Below, piece after piece: positions 23,001 through 32,327 of a DNA stretch of 64,000 nt. The DNA comes from Uloborus plumipes. Its lineage: Eukaryota > Arthropoda > Arachnida > Araneae > Uloboridae. Below the pieces are notes generated by a model. That model made no database searches, was not told the origin of the DNA, and worked only from the letters and a program-made list of their open reading frames with translations. The DNA is taken from the NCBI GenBank assembly GCA_038373865.1, contig JAXGGA010006589.1, forward strand, positions 1 through 64,000, written 5' to 3'. A program made the translations under genes and the position numbers. Position 1 is the first letter of the stretch. Every line of letters starts with the position of its first letter.

Positions 23001-26000
23001 ATTTTTATGCCCTGTAAGTGTTTTCATTACCTATTCTTACCACAAAATGTACTTTTATTATTAGGAATTTTATGCAATGAATAAAAAAACAAACAAAAAA
23101 CAACCTTTTACCAGTTTTGTCACCTAACTCTTTTTAATTTCATTGGGAAAAAAAGATCCGTGTATTTCCAAAACTCATATTTTTAGTTCAGTACTATATA
23201 ATCAATTTGCATTATCTTTTAGTGTTAGTTCAATACCACAGAAGATTTTGTGAAAGAAATCTTGATTTTTTTTTATTAGGTTTGTGGTTCAAATGTTTCA
23301 TCTACTGAAGACTTTGTTCCATTAAGTCGAATGGGTGATTACCAATTCAAAATAAGGTAATGATTTTTTATATGTAAAATTATTAGATTGTTCATCATTT
23401 AGAAGTAATAAATGTTTCTTTAACTGGAAGGATTAATTGATTGCTAGTAAACTTAATATAGCAATCAATGAACTTCTAATTTTTGTCATTTCTCCTTCAT
23501 TTAATAATTTTTTCATATTAAGATAACATTTGTAGACACTAATTAGTGCTATGAAAACAAGTTCCAGTATTCTTAAACATCAGCTCATCTGCTAAAAACT
23601 TGAAGACTGTTGCTTGGAATCTAAACAGGAAAAAGACTTTACTAAATTTTTTCTCTGCTGCTGAAATTTCTATAAGCTTAATAAAAATTCTCTACTTATG
23701 TATCAACTTTTCTAATTATTTTTGTTCTCTTGTGACTCTTTTGATATGAATCTTCATGAAGTATGAAACTGAAATTTGATATCTTTCTGTGCTTTCAATA
23801 CAAAGAACTATTTTTAATTATTTTATGTTTCAATGTTACGGCAAAAAAATATACAGGGTGTCCACTCCAATCGTGGACCAATAGCTAATTCCTAAACCGT
23901 TAGAGATAAGCATATAGTTTATTTAGGAAAAAATCTCCAAATTATGAAAGGAATTTTGGGTCTATTCAATGTTTTTCAAAAAATCAAATTTTGAAAGAGT
24001 TACGAAATTTAAATTTTTATACAGCCCCCCAGTCCTATCAATCATATTTAGTAAAACATTCTTGACACTGTAACGTTTAAAACTAAAAAAAAATCACTGC
24101 TCTACGACAAAAATTGACAGAGTTATGACGTTTTGAAAAATCAAGATTTTGCATTATTTCATGACGTCATCGAGAGATCGCTTAAGGGACCGTATGCGAA
24201 ATCTTTCAAAATCTTGATTTTTCAAAACGTCATAACTCGGACAATTTTTGTCGTAGAGCAGTGATTTTTTTTTAGTTTTAAACGTTACAGTGTCAAGAAT
24301 GTTTTACTAAATATGATTGATAGGACTGGGGGGCTGTATAAAAATTTAAATTTCGTAACTCTTTCAAAATTTGATTTTTTGAAAAACATTGAATGGACCC
24401 AAAATTCCTTTCGTAATTTGGAGATTTTTTCCTAAATAAACTATATGCTTATCTCTAACAGTTTAGAAATTAGCTATTGGTCCACGATTGGAGTGGACAC
24501 CCTGTATATTAAATATACATGTAGCGTATTACCTCACATGCTGTAAAATTCAGGGTCCACCAGGTTTTCAATAACCCTGCTCTGGTCTTTTCCGGATAAC
24601 AGAAAAACGAGATTTTAAACATATCTTTAAATTGTAAACATTTGTTTAACTTGAGTCATAATGTGATTTTGGCAAATTATTTTATAATATTACAAAAATT
24701 TAATGTTTTATTTTTGTCAAAAGCTTAATTAACAATACTATTTTTATGATTTGGTCAAAAAAATCTTCTTGACTACAAATAATTTTTAAATACATGAATT
24801 AAAACAAAGCAAACATTTCTAATCCTAACATGAAAATATTTTGCAAATTCAATGAGGATTTAATATAGCTAAATAATTTATGCATAAAAAAATTTTATCC
24901 CTCAAAAAGAAACTATTTATAAAGCAAATTGTTAACAATTCATAATTACTATGAATGCCTTTGATTCAACCAACAAATGACGTTATTAATAGCAAACACA
25001 TATTAATTTTCGCTCACTTCTTTTTTAAATATTTTATTTCTAGATCATACAAGCATATTTTTCCATCTTAAAAAAAAAAAGGAAAAATAGAAATATTAAA
25101 AATAATTCATCTAATTTTCTTTCTCCACTTTCTATGTCAGTCAAACCTGACTCATTTTTACTGCAACCACTATCAGCATCAAAGCATTATTTGTCTTAAA
25201 TTTCCCTTCAATTGCACAAACTGTGGCTACTTCTTTCTCTTGAAAGATTGCACTGCACGAAAGATTTCACTATCGATTCATTCGGAACTTTTTCTGAGTG
25301 AGGTTTTACTTGTATGTTTGTGGAACATGATGCAGATCAACGAACACTAGATGTAGTTAACTCACTTTCTCTGTTTACCAAGTATTCGGTCCTTTAACCT
25401 TTTGGATCCGGGCTGTTCATATAGAAATTTTCCTCTCGACCCAGGTAGTACGACAGTTGAACAACAGATTTCTTTTCCATTGAAAAAGGGAAGGTATAAA
25501 CTGTCGTACCAAACGTATGAAACCTTGAAAAAATCCCCGGCTCCAAAGGGTTCGAGTGAAAAGTTCAAATGCCTCCTCTAAAGAAAAAAGACTTATGGTA
25601 CAACATGTGTACCGCCCGGTTCCAAAGGGTTAATCTTTTTTTTCTCTTATAGTTTGCTTCGAAACAGTAACTAAGCTAGGAGATTTAGTTTTTATAAATT
25701 GCAAAGTAAACTGGCATGCTGGAAAATTTGAATTTTCCTTCATGCTAGACAACCTAACTTATTACCAGCATGCGGGGTAATATGGTCATAGTGCATGCAT
25801 AGTCCTTAAAACGTTCAGAATATTGACCTAACACAACCTGAACCAAGGCTAGAGGAGCAAGCCGTCATTTAGGGGGTCAGGGGGGATCAATTGTCCGTCA
25901 CTAATAAAATCACTATTTTAAAATCAGCCGCATTATAAAATCAAATCTGGAAAAATAGAATCATTACTATATCAAAACGGGTTAAAACAATCCTTTACTA

Positions 26001-29000
26001 AAGTCATTAGTGCCCTTTTATAAAATCAAGCTTTCAGAGAGTTATGTCAAAAAAAGTGGAAAAGAGAAAACACGTTTTTTCTTTCTCCTCAAGATTTGTC
26101 AGAAAAGCGCTTGCCGTCATAAGGTGCACTTTAAAGCAAAGAGGAGGTAATACTGAATGTTTCTCAAACAGTAATAAGTCAGTATTTTAAAACCCTTGTA
26201 TAATTTTTAAAATGTACTTTATATATATAAGTTAAATTTGTATTGTGTTTTGATCAACTTAAAATAATGTAATTATTTTAAGTTAATAATTTTTAGTAAT
26301 TATTTTCTTTTTTATTTTGTTTAAACTTTAAAACCTTTTCTCTTTTTAATTTTATATATGCTGGTTTATAAAATCAGCCGCTTAATGAAATCAAATACCC
26401 TCAGAACAAATGTGATTTTAATAAGCTAAATTTCATCTTAACTTTGAAAGTACCTGCTGAAAATCTGGTGAATTAGTCAATTATTGGAAAAAATTGCGAC
26501 ATGATTTACACACTTTTGCTTAGAAAATCCAATAACATTGTGTTTGAGAGTAAAATAAGACATGTATAAAAGTACAATTAAAAACATGCTTAAAAATTTT
26601 TAAAAGTTTACTTCATTCTTGTTGTCCTATTTTACTCATTTCGTAGTACAAAAGTAGTTTTTTCGTAGTTTTTTGACTGCTTGTTTGCGATACCATTGTG
26701 TGTGCAATATTTTTACTTATATTTTTTATGTAACTAATAAGGAAACTCAATGAGGGTAGGTCAATCTAAGTCGGATCTTAGATTATAGTGCCATTTTTAA
26801 AGGCTTGGTTCTTTTCACTGCGTACATTCTCCAACAGAGCTCATTCATGCGCGAATGTTTTCACTCAGTAACGTACATAGACGGAGGTGCATCCACTCCC
26901 CCCCTATTTAAATATAGAAAATATTTTTCCCTTGTAGCTAATAGTGCTATTTTTCTAGACCATGCGCCCACAAACCTGTTGCTCTCCCGCACCTCAGGTC
27001 GCTTTGTACACCACTGTTTTCAATCCTCCTATAATTTCTGGAAAAGGAAACCTGGAGCATTAGGGCAACTTCTTGATTAATAGTATTTTGATTTTGCTTA
27101 TGTGTTATTGATTATTTTTTACCTTTCAGCACTATTCCTATACCCATTGTGATACGCCATGATACTTTTGAAGATGAAACATTAAAGGAAAAGCTCCTCA
27201 TTGGCCACCCTGGTTTATTGAAGTTACCTTCAATTTTGCCTTCTGCCAAATTGTATGAATATGTAGATAATGCTATTCCATTCCTATCAACCTATTCTCT
27301 TTTGCTGGTTGATGGACAGGTATGAAATTTTCCTTTTGAGTGTTCTGTCTTTATGAAATCTGAGTATTTTTATATTCATTACAAAAGTTGTTTTTTTTTT
27401 TTTTTTTTTTGGTATTATTTTCTAAGTGTTTTATTTTCGTTCCTTTAGAACAGGGGTTTCCAAAGAGTGGGTCACAACCCAAAATAAGTTCACCAAACAT
27501 TTCTTATGAGGTTCTACTTGAGTGACACAAACTTATAATATGCATTTTCTATATAGTTTGGCAGTAACGCTGACAACTCATGAAGTTCTTTCTTAATTGC
27601 AGAACAAAAACCCAATTTGAAACATTTACCATGAACAAAACCATGTTTATTGAAATTAGTTCTTAACCCCTTCAGTCGGAATAATGAAATAGTTAATCAA
27701 AAATGTTTTTATTTGGTTCACAAAGTACTATGGCTAAGAGCATCTCACAAACAAAATTTCAAGCTTGTGAGTAAAAAATTAAAAGAGTTATGACGTGTCC
27801 AATTTTCCAGATACATATTTTGAAATTAATATTTCAGCAAAAAAAAAATATTAAACATTACACAAACTTTATCGTAAAATATTCTCCAAACAATAACAAA
27901 ACATAATATAAGCATTTGAAACGATAAATAAAAGATTATATATTTTTAAAAAATCAGAAAAAAAGTCGCCTTTTCGACAAAAATCTATCGTTGGCAAAAT
28001 AAGTCAAATTCCATCTTCCAATCCATATTTTGGAATGTTGCCAATTCCAAAACTAGAAATATTTGCACAGATGATAATATATAGAATATCAAGAGTAAAC
28101 TACAAAAAAAAATCAAGTAATTTAATCAATTATTAAATGATTAGCAGCTGTTTAAAGTTGATGTCCGGTATACCGGACACCAGGTCTGAAGGGGTTAAGT
28201 TTCCAGCATTAAAAAATTTCATTAAGTATTAGTGTTCAACAATGCAGATAAGAAACGAAAGTAAACTTTCTCCACTTTGTTTGATTAAACTTGATGAATC
28301 AACTGATTCATGTACTCAGTTATTTGTTTTTGTGCAATATGTGCATTTAACTTTTGCAGTTTTCTTTAAACTACTGTAAAGGTGAAGGTATTATGAGCAT
28401 ATTGTCTAATCTTTTTGAAATTAATAGATTGAAGTGGGGGGAAAAATCTGGAACTAGTCCAAAGAGTGCACCCGCGGTGCTACCGTTCAAGCCGATCACA
28501 CGTATGGGGTCACATGTTGTTTTGGTGACCCAAAAGATTGACCGTACAAGTCATACAAGGACTTATGTTTAACACAAAAATGTTGAAAAAAAAATTGGTT
28601 AAAATAAAACAATATGGTTGTTCAGACAGTGTACTGTGCAATTGAATACTTATCTCTTCTGACATAAAATTATTTTAACAAGGAAAAAAGCATTTTCCCC
28701 TCAGTTTTGTGTTAAACATTTTTACTGTACATGTATGTTATACTCATAGTTAAATGCCTGCTTACATTTTCAGGGTAAAAATTGCTCAAGATGCTTATAT
28801 AGTGAACACTGCTCTGGTTGTGAAATAGCTCGCTCAGGTGAAATCAAATTGCAACATGGGGACAATATAGCAGTGAGATACATAGATCTACCTCCAGACA
28901 GTATAGAATCAGCTTCCTTCGTAGCGAAGCACAAATCCATGCAGCAAGCACGTCACAAATCCAATTTAGATATTTATTCTTGTTTAGAATATTTCAGCGA

Positions 29001-30117
29001 GAGGTGAGTGACACAAAGGTTTTTTCTCTCCTCAAATAGTCATGTATGGTTCATGTATAGCATTCTATCATATAAAAATAAAATTGAAAAATCAAATATT
29101 TCCCTATTCCTGCTTTGAATTTGATTGGATTAAATTTGACGCACAGCTTAGTGAAAAGTGAAATTCAATAATTTTCTGATTAATAAATCTTCAGTCGCAA
29201 GTGGTATGACAAGCTTAGATGTGATGTACTATTTTTTTTTTTTTCATTTTTAATTCCTGGTTCAAATGAAACTGGATTAAATTCAACATATGGCATGGCA
29301 AAAAATTACATTACTTAATGTGCTGCTGATTCATAGTTTCACACCTAGGAGTGAAGTGCTTTGACCGACTTGCGATAGAATGGTTCCAGAGGTGAACTGC
29401 CCTAAAAATTTAATGCTCTGCCCCTTTATTAATATTCCACGGCAGGTGGCAAAAACTGGTGATGTCCTCGAAGTACCCCAGGCAATAAAAAGAGAACGAA
29501 GCCCCCTAAGTATACCATTAAAGGTGGTGTACACTAATCTGCTGCTAGTTGGTTGAATAAGCCACCAACTGTGCAGAAGTGTCTAAGGGGCAATTTCACC
29601 AAAGTATACTGCCAAAGACTGCGCACCAACTAGCCACAATTTTTAATCGTTGAATCTTTTTCGTAATACATATGATTTTAGAAGGATAGTTACTTAGGTG
29701 AAGTTATTACTTTTATGCATCATATCATCAAATTCTTGATAAATTCATATCATCCTTCTTCATTATCACTCTTCAAATACAGTATATTTTTGCTTCAATC
29801 TCTATACGAGAATTATGCTTTGCCATTGGAGATTCTTGTCATAATCTCCACTAAGTTTTTTTATTGTTGATGAAATTCATAATTTTAAAATGTTTTACCC
29901 CCTTTTTATGTAGGGAAAGTTTGGATGAAGATAGTCCTTGGTTCTGCCCAGTATGCCGTCGTAATCAACAAGCAACCAAATCATTATCTATATGGAAATT
30001 TCCAGAAGTCCTAATTATTTATCTTAAACGGTGAGTAACACTTTCAAAATTTGATATAGAGTTACCAGAACATTTGTGAAAAAAAAAACGCCTAAAAAGT
30101 CTTAAATACCTTGATCC

Positions 30118-30183
<66 letters not shown>

Positions 30184-31306
30184 CACACTCATTAAGGATT
30201 ATAAGTGTCGTGTGATATTTTTTCCAAACTACTTTTGAGGTCTGTGTAACATTAATTTACATTTTATCGATCCAATGTAATCTGAATGGCTTTCTATTCT
30301 ATTTTCTAAAGTGTTTTTTTACCCTGATGAATTTAATTTTACATTTAAATTCCTTTTCTAGATTTGTCTTTCATGACTTTGTGAGTATGAAAGTAGAAGA
30401 TAAAGTTTCATACCCTTTAGAAGGTTTAGATCTGTCTTCATTTTCCACTGGGCCCTTTTCTGGAGAGTTAATTTATGATTTACAAGCATGTGTTTGTCAT
30501 TTTGGAGGTAATGTAATTTTCCATTTAGATAATAGCATTTATATACATTCATAAGCTGCTGGTACAAGGGGGTGACTGCCCCCTCACTTTCTAAAGGAAA
30601 GAGACCTTGCCCCTCCACTTTTCTAAATTTTAAGTTATAAAAAATCTAACTTTAAAGTTTCAAGAAGTTTTTGTTCTTCCTGTTTCCCAGTGGTAGTCAA
30701 CAGGTTGATTGCAGAATTATTTTCAGTTAACCTGTGTAAGTTCTAACTGGAGTTTTTGTTTTTCTGAATTTAATAATGTATTAGCAAATATTATTAAATT
30801 GACCTTAAATCACTTTATCAACAGCATTAAATAATATTTACCCTTCCCACCACCTCTGTTCCCCCCTCCCTTTTTTTGACAATTATACTTTAGTCATTAA
30901 ATACAAGATATCAGTTATATTTTGCATCAAATCGCAAGTTATATTTCTATTAAGTAGGAAGACTCTTAATTCTAGAATTACAACTTTATTAATGCTTCAT
31001 GTATGCATGTTTATTATTTTACCTTTTCATGTTTCTGTAAAACTAACTTTCCCTGATTTATTTCAAAAATATATTTTCTCTGAGTAAAATGTTGGACAGG
31101 TTCACTTTATATTTATATTTTACCTTATGTACTTATGTATTGTTTTTTCCTCTCTTATAGGAGTAAGTGCTGGACACTACACTTCATTTTCAAAACATGC
31201 GCTAACAAATGAATGGTACTATTACAATGATGAAAATGTTAAGAAAGAAGCTCCTAATACTGAGGAATGCGTGAATGAATACATCCTATTTTACCAAAGA
31301 CGGTAA
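4957..31306 (+). CDS. Ubiquitin-specific protease, USP4/11/15/32-like, with internal RING-like finger (5' partial)
   Basis: Cysteine deubiquitinase (peptidase C19) that removes ubiquitin from substrates. Exons: 4957-5022, 7507-7775, 11901-13022, 14826-14919, 15756-15925, 19318-19734, 22972-23013, 23280-23356, 27130-27319, 28774-29003, 29914-30030, 30362-30507, 31161-31306 (stop TAA 31304-31306). All have AG/GT borders and the codon phases join cleanly, giving about 1027 residues. Seen: Cys box GLRNLGNTCFMN, HDCQEF box, zinc-ribbon pairs CSQC and CPVC, IWKFPEVLIIYLKRF, His box GHYTSFSKH and C-terminal YILFYQRR. A ubiquitin-like segment ending DENQS...IYAFEV matches the insert of the USP4/11/15 group. 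The terminal half, with its KHKSMQQAR segment and Asn in the triad, also recalls USP32. The first exon begins with two bases of a split codon, so the N-terminus is upstream; none was recognised in 1-4956. Family is certain, exact orthologue is not. Confidence 0.95.
5715..6187 (-). mobile_element. Truncated Tc1/mariner copy, inverted relative to the first
   Basis: The terminus CACTGAAGTGAC is at 5715, preceded by TA at 5713-5714. The sequence is nearly identical to 3925-4396 of the first copy but on the opposite strand, and stops abruptly near 6187 (CCATGCCATGAAA) inside the transposase. It encodes the C-terminal ~138 residues, including the second D and E, with Pro intact before IEHLW and the C-terminal tail present. 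It lies in the USP intron just after exon 4957-5022. Confidence 0.92.
7507..7775 (+). CDS. USP catalytic-cysteine exon
   Basis: Encodes the Cys box; the nucleophile is the TGT codon at 7557-7559 in NLGNTCFMNAGLQCLL. The exon continues through the YRFAEIMRKVWGG region typical of the first helices of the USP thumb. It ends with CAA (Gln), which with the next exon forms QHDCQEF, the oxyanion/QQD box of C19 peptidases. Donor GTAAGT. Confidence 0.95.
8505..8642 (+). repeat. 32-bp tandem repeat, ~4.3 copies
   Basis: CGGAC begins at 8505, 8537, 8569, 8601 and 8633, an exact 32-bp period. The unit reads CGGACCCTTCACAAAAATAC followed by GATCAAGCAAAA. Copies diverge toward the right. The same words recur, less regularly, at 10125-10195. 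Confidence 0.9.
9700..10040 (+). mobile_element. LINE (RNase H-type) ORF2 3' fragment
   Basis: Reads QTALSRFLSGHLLTMTFFNG, then CTKCSSAQASPEHILSCLGL, VLDFLRVNRLMDLI and stop. The C-x2-C-x8-H-x4-C zinc-knuckle-like motif and the short hydrophobic end match the C-terminus of many arthropod LINEs. Only about 100 codons remain (5'-truncated); a short ACAAACAAACAAG tail follows. Confidence 0.75.
10345..10750. repeat. Cluster of CCGATGAG / CTCATCGG motifs
   Basis: About fourteen copies of CGATGA or its complement lie in ~370 bp, many extended to GGCCGATGAG, on both strands. Local GC is well above the surrounding intron. The ends AGTAGCATCAA (10345) and ATTATGCTGCT (to 10750) are weakly inverted, so this may be a small DNA element with many internal binding sites. 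No coding. Confidence 0.55.
11901..13022 (+). CDS. USP exon with QHDCQEF box and ~300-residue polar insert
   Basis: One 1122-bp exon (374 codons). The first ~17 codons (HDCQEFLALLLDTMHEEL) and the last ~40 (AEEIRRAYNHWDQYK, SIIVDTFHGQFRSS) are conserved USP core. Between them, roughly 11960-12890, lies a lysine-, asparagine-, aspartate- and serine-rich stretch with no recognisable fold, probably disordered. It interrupts the thumb at a place where USP4/15-type enzymes also tolerate insertions, but the length is notable. Confidence 0.93.
13200..13359. mobile_element. pogo/mariner-like MITE, 160 bp
   Basis: Begins CAGTCGACACTCGATATAAC and ends with the inverted CGAGCGTCGACTG, flanked by TA at 13198-13199 and 13360-13361. 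Internal GTTATA/TATAAC words are typical of pogo-type termini. Lies in the USP intron just after exon 11901-13022. Confidence 0.85.
13640..13720 (-). repeat. tRNA-derived SINE head, copy 1
   Basis: On the minus strand, GGCTCAGCGACCTAAGTAC resembles an A box/D arm and GGTCCCTGGTTCTGGCCCC a B box at the right spacing. It aligns with 14090-14185 (shared GGCTCA, AAAGTACT/TAAGTACT, CTACCATCA). Not a functional tRNA: the acceptor stem is not formed. Confidence 0.5.
14090..14185 (-). repeat. tRNA-derived SINE head, copy 2
   Basis: Minus-strand TTGGCTCAATGGATAAAGTA fits an A box better than copy 1; GGGATCGGGCC is a degenerate B box. It lies inside the nested hAT-like MITE. Diverged from copy 1 but clearly the same family. 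Confidence 0.5.
14920..15755. other. USP intron, nothing recognised
   Basis: AT-rich DNA between two USP exons, with a short TATATA run near 15205. No repeat or coding signal seen. Confidence 0.5.
16540..18160. mobile_element. Non-autonomous hAT-type element with 8-bp target duplication
   Basis: 1621 bp. Terminal inverted repeats are CATTGGTTCTCAACC and (inverted right end) CAGCGGTTCTCAACAGG. Both sides carry the perfect 8-bp duplication GTTTAAAA (16532-16539 and 18161-18168). Subterminal CGCCCCC runs occur at both ends. No transposase was recognised. It lies in the USP intron between 15925 and 19318. Confidence 0.88.
19318..19734 (+). CDS. USP exon: end of ubiquitin-like segment plus first part of RING-like finger
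   Basis: 139 codons. It opens with DENQSIRRVNDSTRSIYAFEV, matching the end of the ubiquitin-like insert of USP4/15 enzymes. It continues through a Ser/Thr/Asn-rich linker and closes with six metal-ligand cysteines in RING spacing: C-TI-C at 19648 onward, then C-E-C-IL-C-SN-C. The remaining ligands are in the exons at 22972-23013 and 23280-23356. Confidence 0.92.
19992..20592 (-). pseudogene. Zinc-finger protein pseudogene (antisense in USP intron)
   Basis: A minus-strand frame of about 200 codons: KVKCRFCGEELRERNYALHI followed by QRKHAD is a C-x2-C-x12-H-x4-H finger of C2H2/BED type. A Ser/Thr/Glu-rich region, a short coiled-coil-like stretch (TEIRQRSADSVDNKLDEILN) and, after an in-frame TAA at about 20175, a further 60 codons including SCRSITDITNLFDELFNPNH follow. 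One nonsense codon and no upstream ATG in this frame mark it as broken, or as an exon of a spliced gene. Its upstream side is a GC-rich island. It could be the 5' part of a DNA transposon gene or a retrocopy; the family was not identified. Confidence 0.6.
20593..21620. other. GC-rich island, promoter- or LTR-like
   Basis: Clearly richer in CG dinucleotides than the flanks. Contains CGCCAATCAGATTGG (inverted CCAAT) upstream of the zinc-finger pseudogene. On the plus strand, GAGATATAAGCTC near 21497 precedes a stretch rich in ATCTTTGTTGATCTTGAACG, and AAATAAA follows at 21874. This pattern could be a solo LTR or the regulatory end of a mobile element. No coding sequence is recognised. Confidence 0.35.
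22242..22259. repeat. Perfect 18-bp CG palindrome
   Basis: CCGCGCACGCGTGCGCGG is fully self-complementary, sits in otherwise AT-rich intron, and is preceded by GCCGCACGGCGG. It could be a cruciform or a remnant of a mobile element; no function is assigned. Confidence 0.8.
22972..23013 (+). CDS. USP micro-exon within the RING-like finger
   Basis: A 42-bp, phase-0 exon encoding VSCKHYGGDKFLCP, bordered by TTAAG and GTAAGT. Its Cys in CP pairs with the Cys of VC in the next exon (23280-23356) to complete the final C-x2-C of the finger. Being exactly 14 codons, skipping it would keep the frame but destroy the finger. Confidence 0.88.
23854..24504. mobile_element. Palindromic foldback element, 651 bp
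   Basis: Starts CAGGGTGTCCACTCCAATCG and ends with its inverse CACCCTG. TA lies on both sides (23852-23853, 24505-24506), fitting a Tc1/mariner-type MITE. The left ~300 bp (to about 24155) is an almost exact inverted copy of the right ~300 bp (from about 24205), leaving a ~50-bp spacer. Few mismatches suggest recent insertion or conversion between arms. Lies in the USP intron 23357-27129. Confidence 0.92.
25398..25629. mobile_element. piggyBac-like MITE, 232 bp
   Basis: TTAA at 25394-25397 and 25630-25633 bracket termini CCTTTTGGATCCGGGC and, inverted, CCCTTTGGAACCGGGC. An inner inverted pair (GTAGTACGACAGTT and AAACTGTCGTACC) is also present. No coding. Confidence 0.78.
27451..28570 (+). 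mobile_element. Degraded hAT element with transposase remnant
   Basis: The left end CAGGGGTTTCCAAAGAGTGG is a typical hAT terminus. At 28262-28375 the frame reads KLSPLCLIKLDESTDSCTQ then LFVFVQYVH, the LDEST..s..Q..vf.RYv motif near the first catalytic Asp of Charlie-like hAT transposases. The right end was not resolved. The element is split by the TTAA-flanked MITE at 27667-28194. Confidence 0.65.
27667..28194. mobile_element. TTAA-flanked MITE nested in the hAT relic
   Basis: TTAA at 27663-27666 and 28195-28198; termini CCCCTTCAGTCGG and, inverted, CCCCTTCAGACCTGG. Contains a perfect 16-bp palindrome GTCCGGTATACCGGAC (28163-28178) near the right end. 528 bp, no coding. Confidence 0.8.
30119..30179. 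repeat. (TA)n microsatellite
   Basis: About 60 bp of TA dinucleotides with one TT interruption, in the 331-bp USP intron between 30030 and 30362. Confidence 0.95.
31161..31306 (+). CDS. USP terminal exon with catalytic His and Asn
   Basis: Encodes GVSAGHYTSFSKH...EWYYYNDENV...YILFYQRR and stops with TAA. The general-base His is CAC at 31175-31177. Seventeen residues on, the same spacing as His to Asp in USP7, the third triad residue is Asn (AAT 31226-31228), as in some other USPs. Confidence 0.95.
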
Positions 31307-32321
31307 CTAGCTTTTGAAATATTAAAATGCCAAGTGTTTTACCAGAGCTTCTTTTTTTTTTTTTTAATTTCATGTAGAAAAACTAAAAGCAACATTTTTC
31401 AATATACATTGTTGCATATGCAACTTTTGTCAGTCATATTTTCTATTTAGTAACATTTAAATGCATAAAAAAAGATTCAGAGTCATCATTCTTTAATTAT
31501 AAAAATGACAAAATTTAGATCCGAAAATAATTGTTTTACAGCCCTAACTGAACATGAGTTAAAACTAGAGATAGTTTATTGACTTTTTGGTTATCGCAAT
31601 ATAACTCCTTATGTTTTGTACCTGTAAAAAAACTTCTAAACATGTTTATCATTTCTATTGGTTCTTTGATTTATAGCAATGGTTCTCAACCAGCGATTTT
31701 ATATTAGTAGCATATGTACAATTAGGTGCACCCTACTCGCTATTAATCTGTTTAAAAAGATTTCTGATATAACTCATAGTGCTAATTTTTCTAAAGTGTC
31801 TTACAATTAACATCCTTATACAAGTTGTTGTGTTGATATGAAAATTGTTTTTGGTTTCAAATTATTTACTTTTAGTTTTAACATCAAATGGTCATTTTCA
31901 GTTTCTTCTAAATAAATGGTCTTGTCTTATCACCAAAAATAGCACCATTTAAAGGGCTTTGAAAAAAGAAAAGGTCATTGTAGAAAACGTTGCCTCAGTA
32001 GAAAATGTTTACCAGCACAGAAATCTTAAGATCACTTAAAAATCTCTGATCCTAACATAAAAGTTTTAAAATACATGTCAAATGTCATTATTTTTCATGA
32101 AAGATTCAACCAATGTATTCATTTCAACTTCATTAAATTTGATACATTTTCTGGTTTGTTGTTGTAGGTAATTTTAATTGAAAACACTCTGATGGATCAT
32201 CATTTTGTGGCTGAACTTACTGTGGAATTTGAAATGATCACTTGTATCATGCAAACAATATTTTTGACAACTTGCAATGAAGCAAAATACTTATGATCTG
32301 TTTCTTTGTTATTATAAGTGT

Positions 32322-32327
32322 AATAAA
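32322..32327 (+). terminator. Candidate polyadenylation signal for USP
   Basis: AATAAA about 1.0 kb after the USP stop codon, the clearest signal in its 3' region. Another AATAAA lies at 33537-33542 and could serve a longer 3' UTR. Chosen by motif only. Confidence 0.4.

Noticed and set aside
30362..30618. Extension of a USP exon past 30507 and the minus-strand frame opposite it
   Set aside because: GGAG|GTAATG is a good donor and the next exon continues the His-box region in phase; the extension soon ends.
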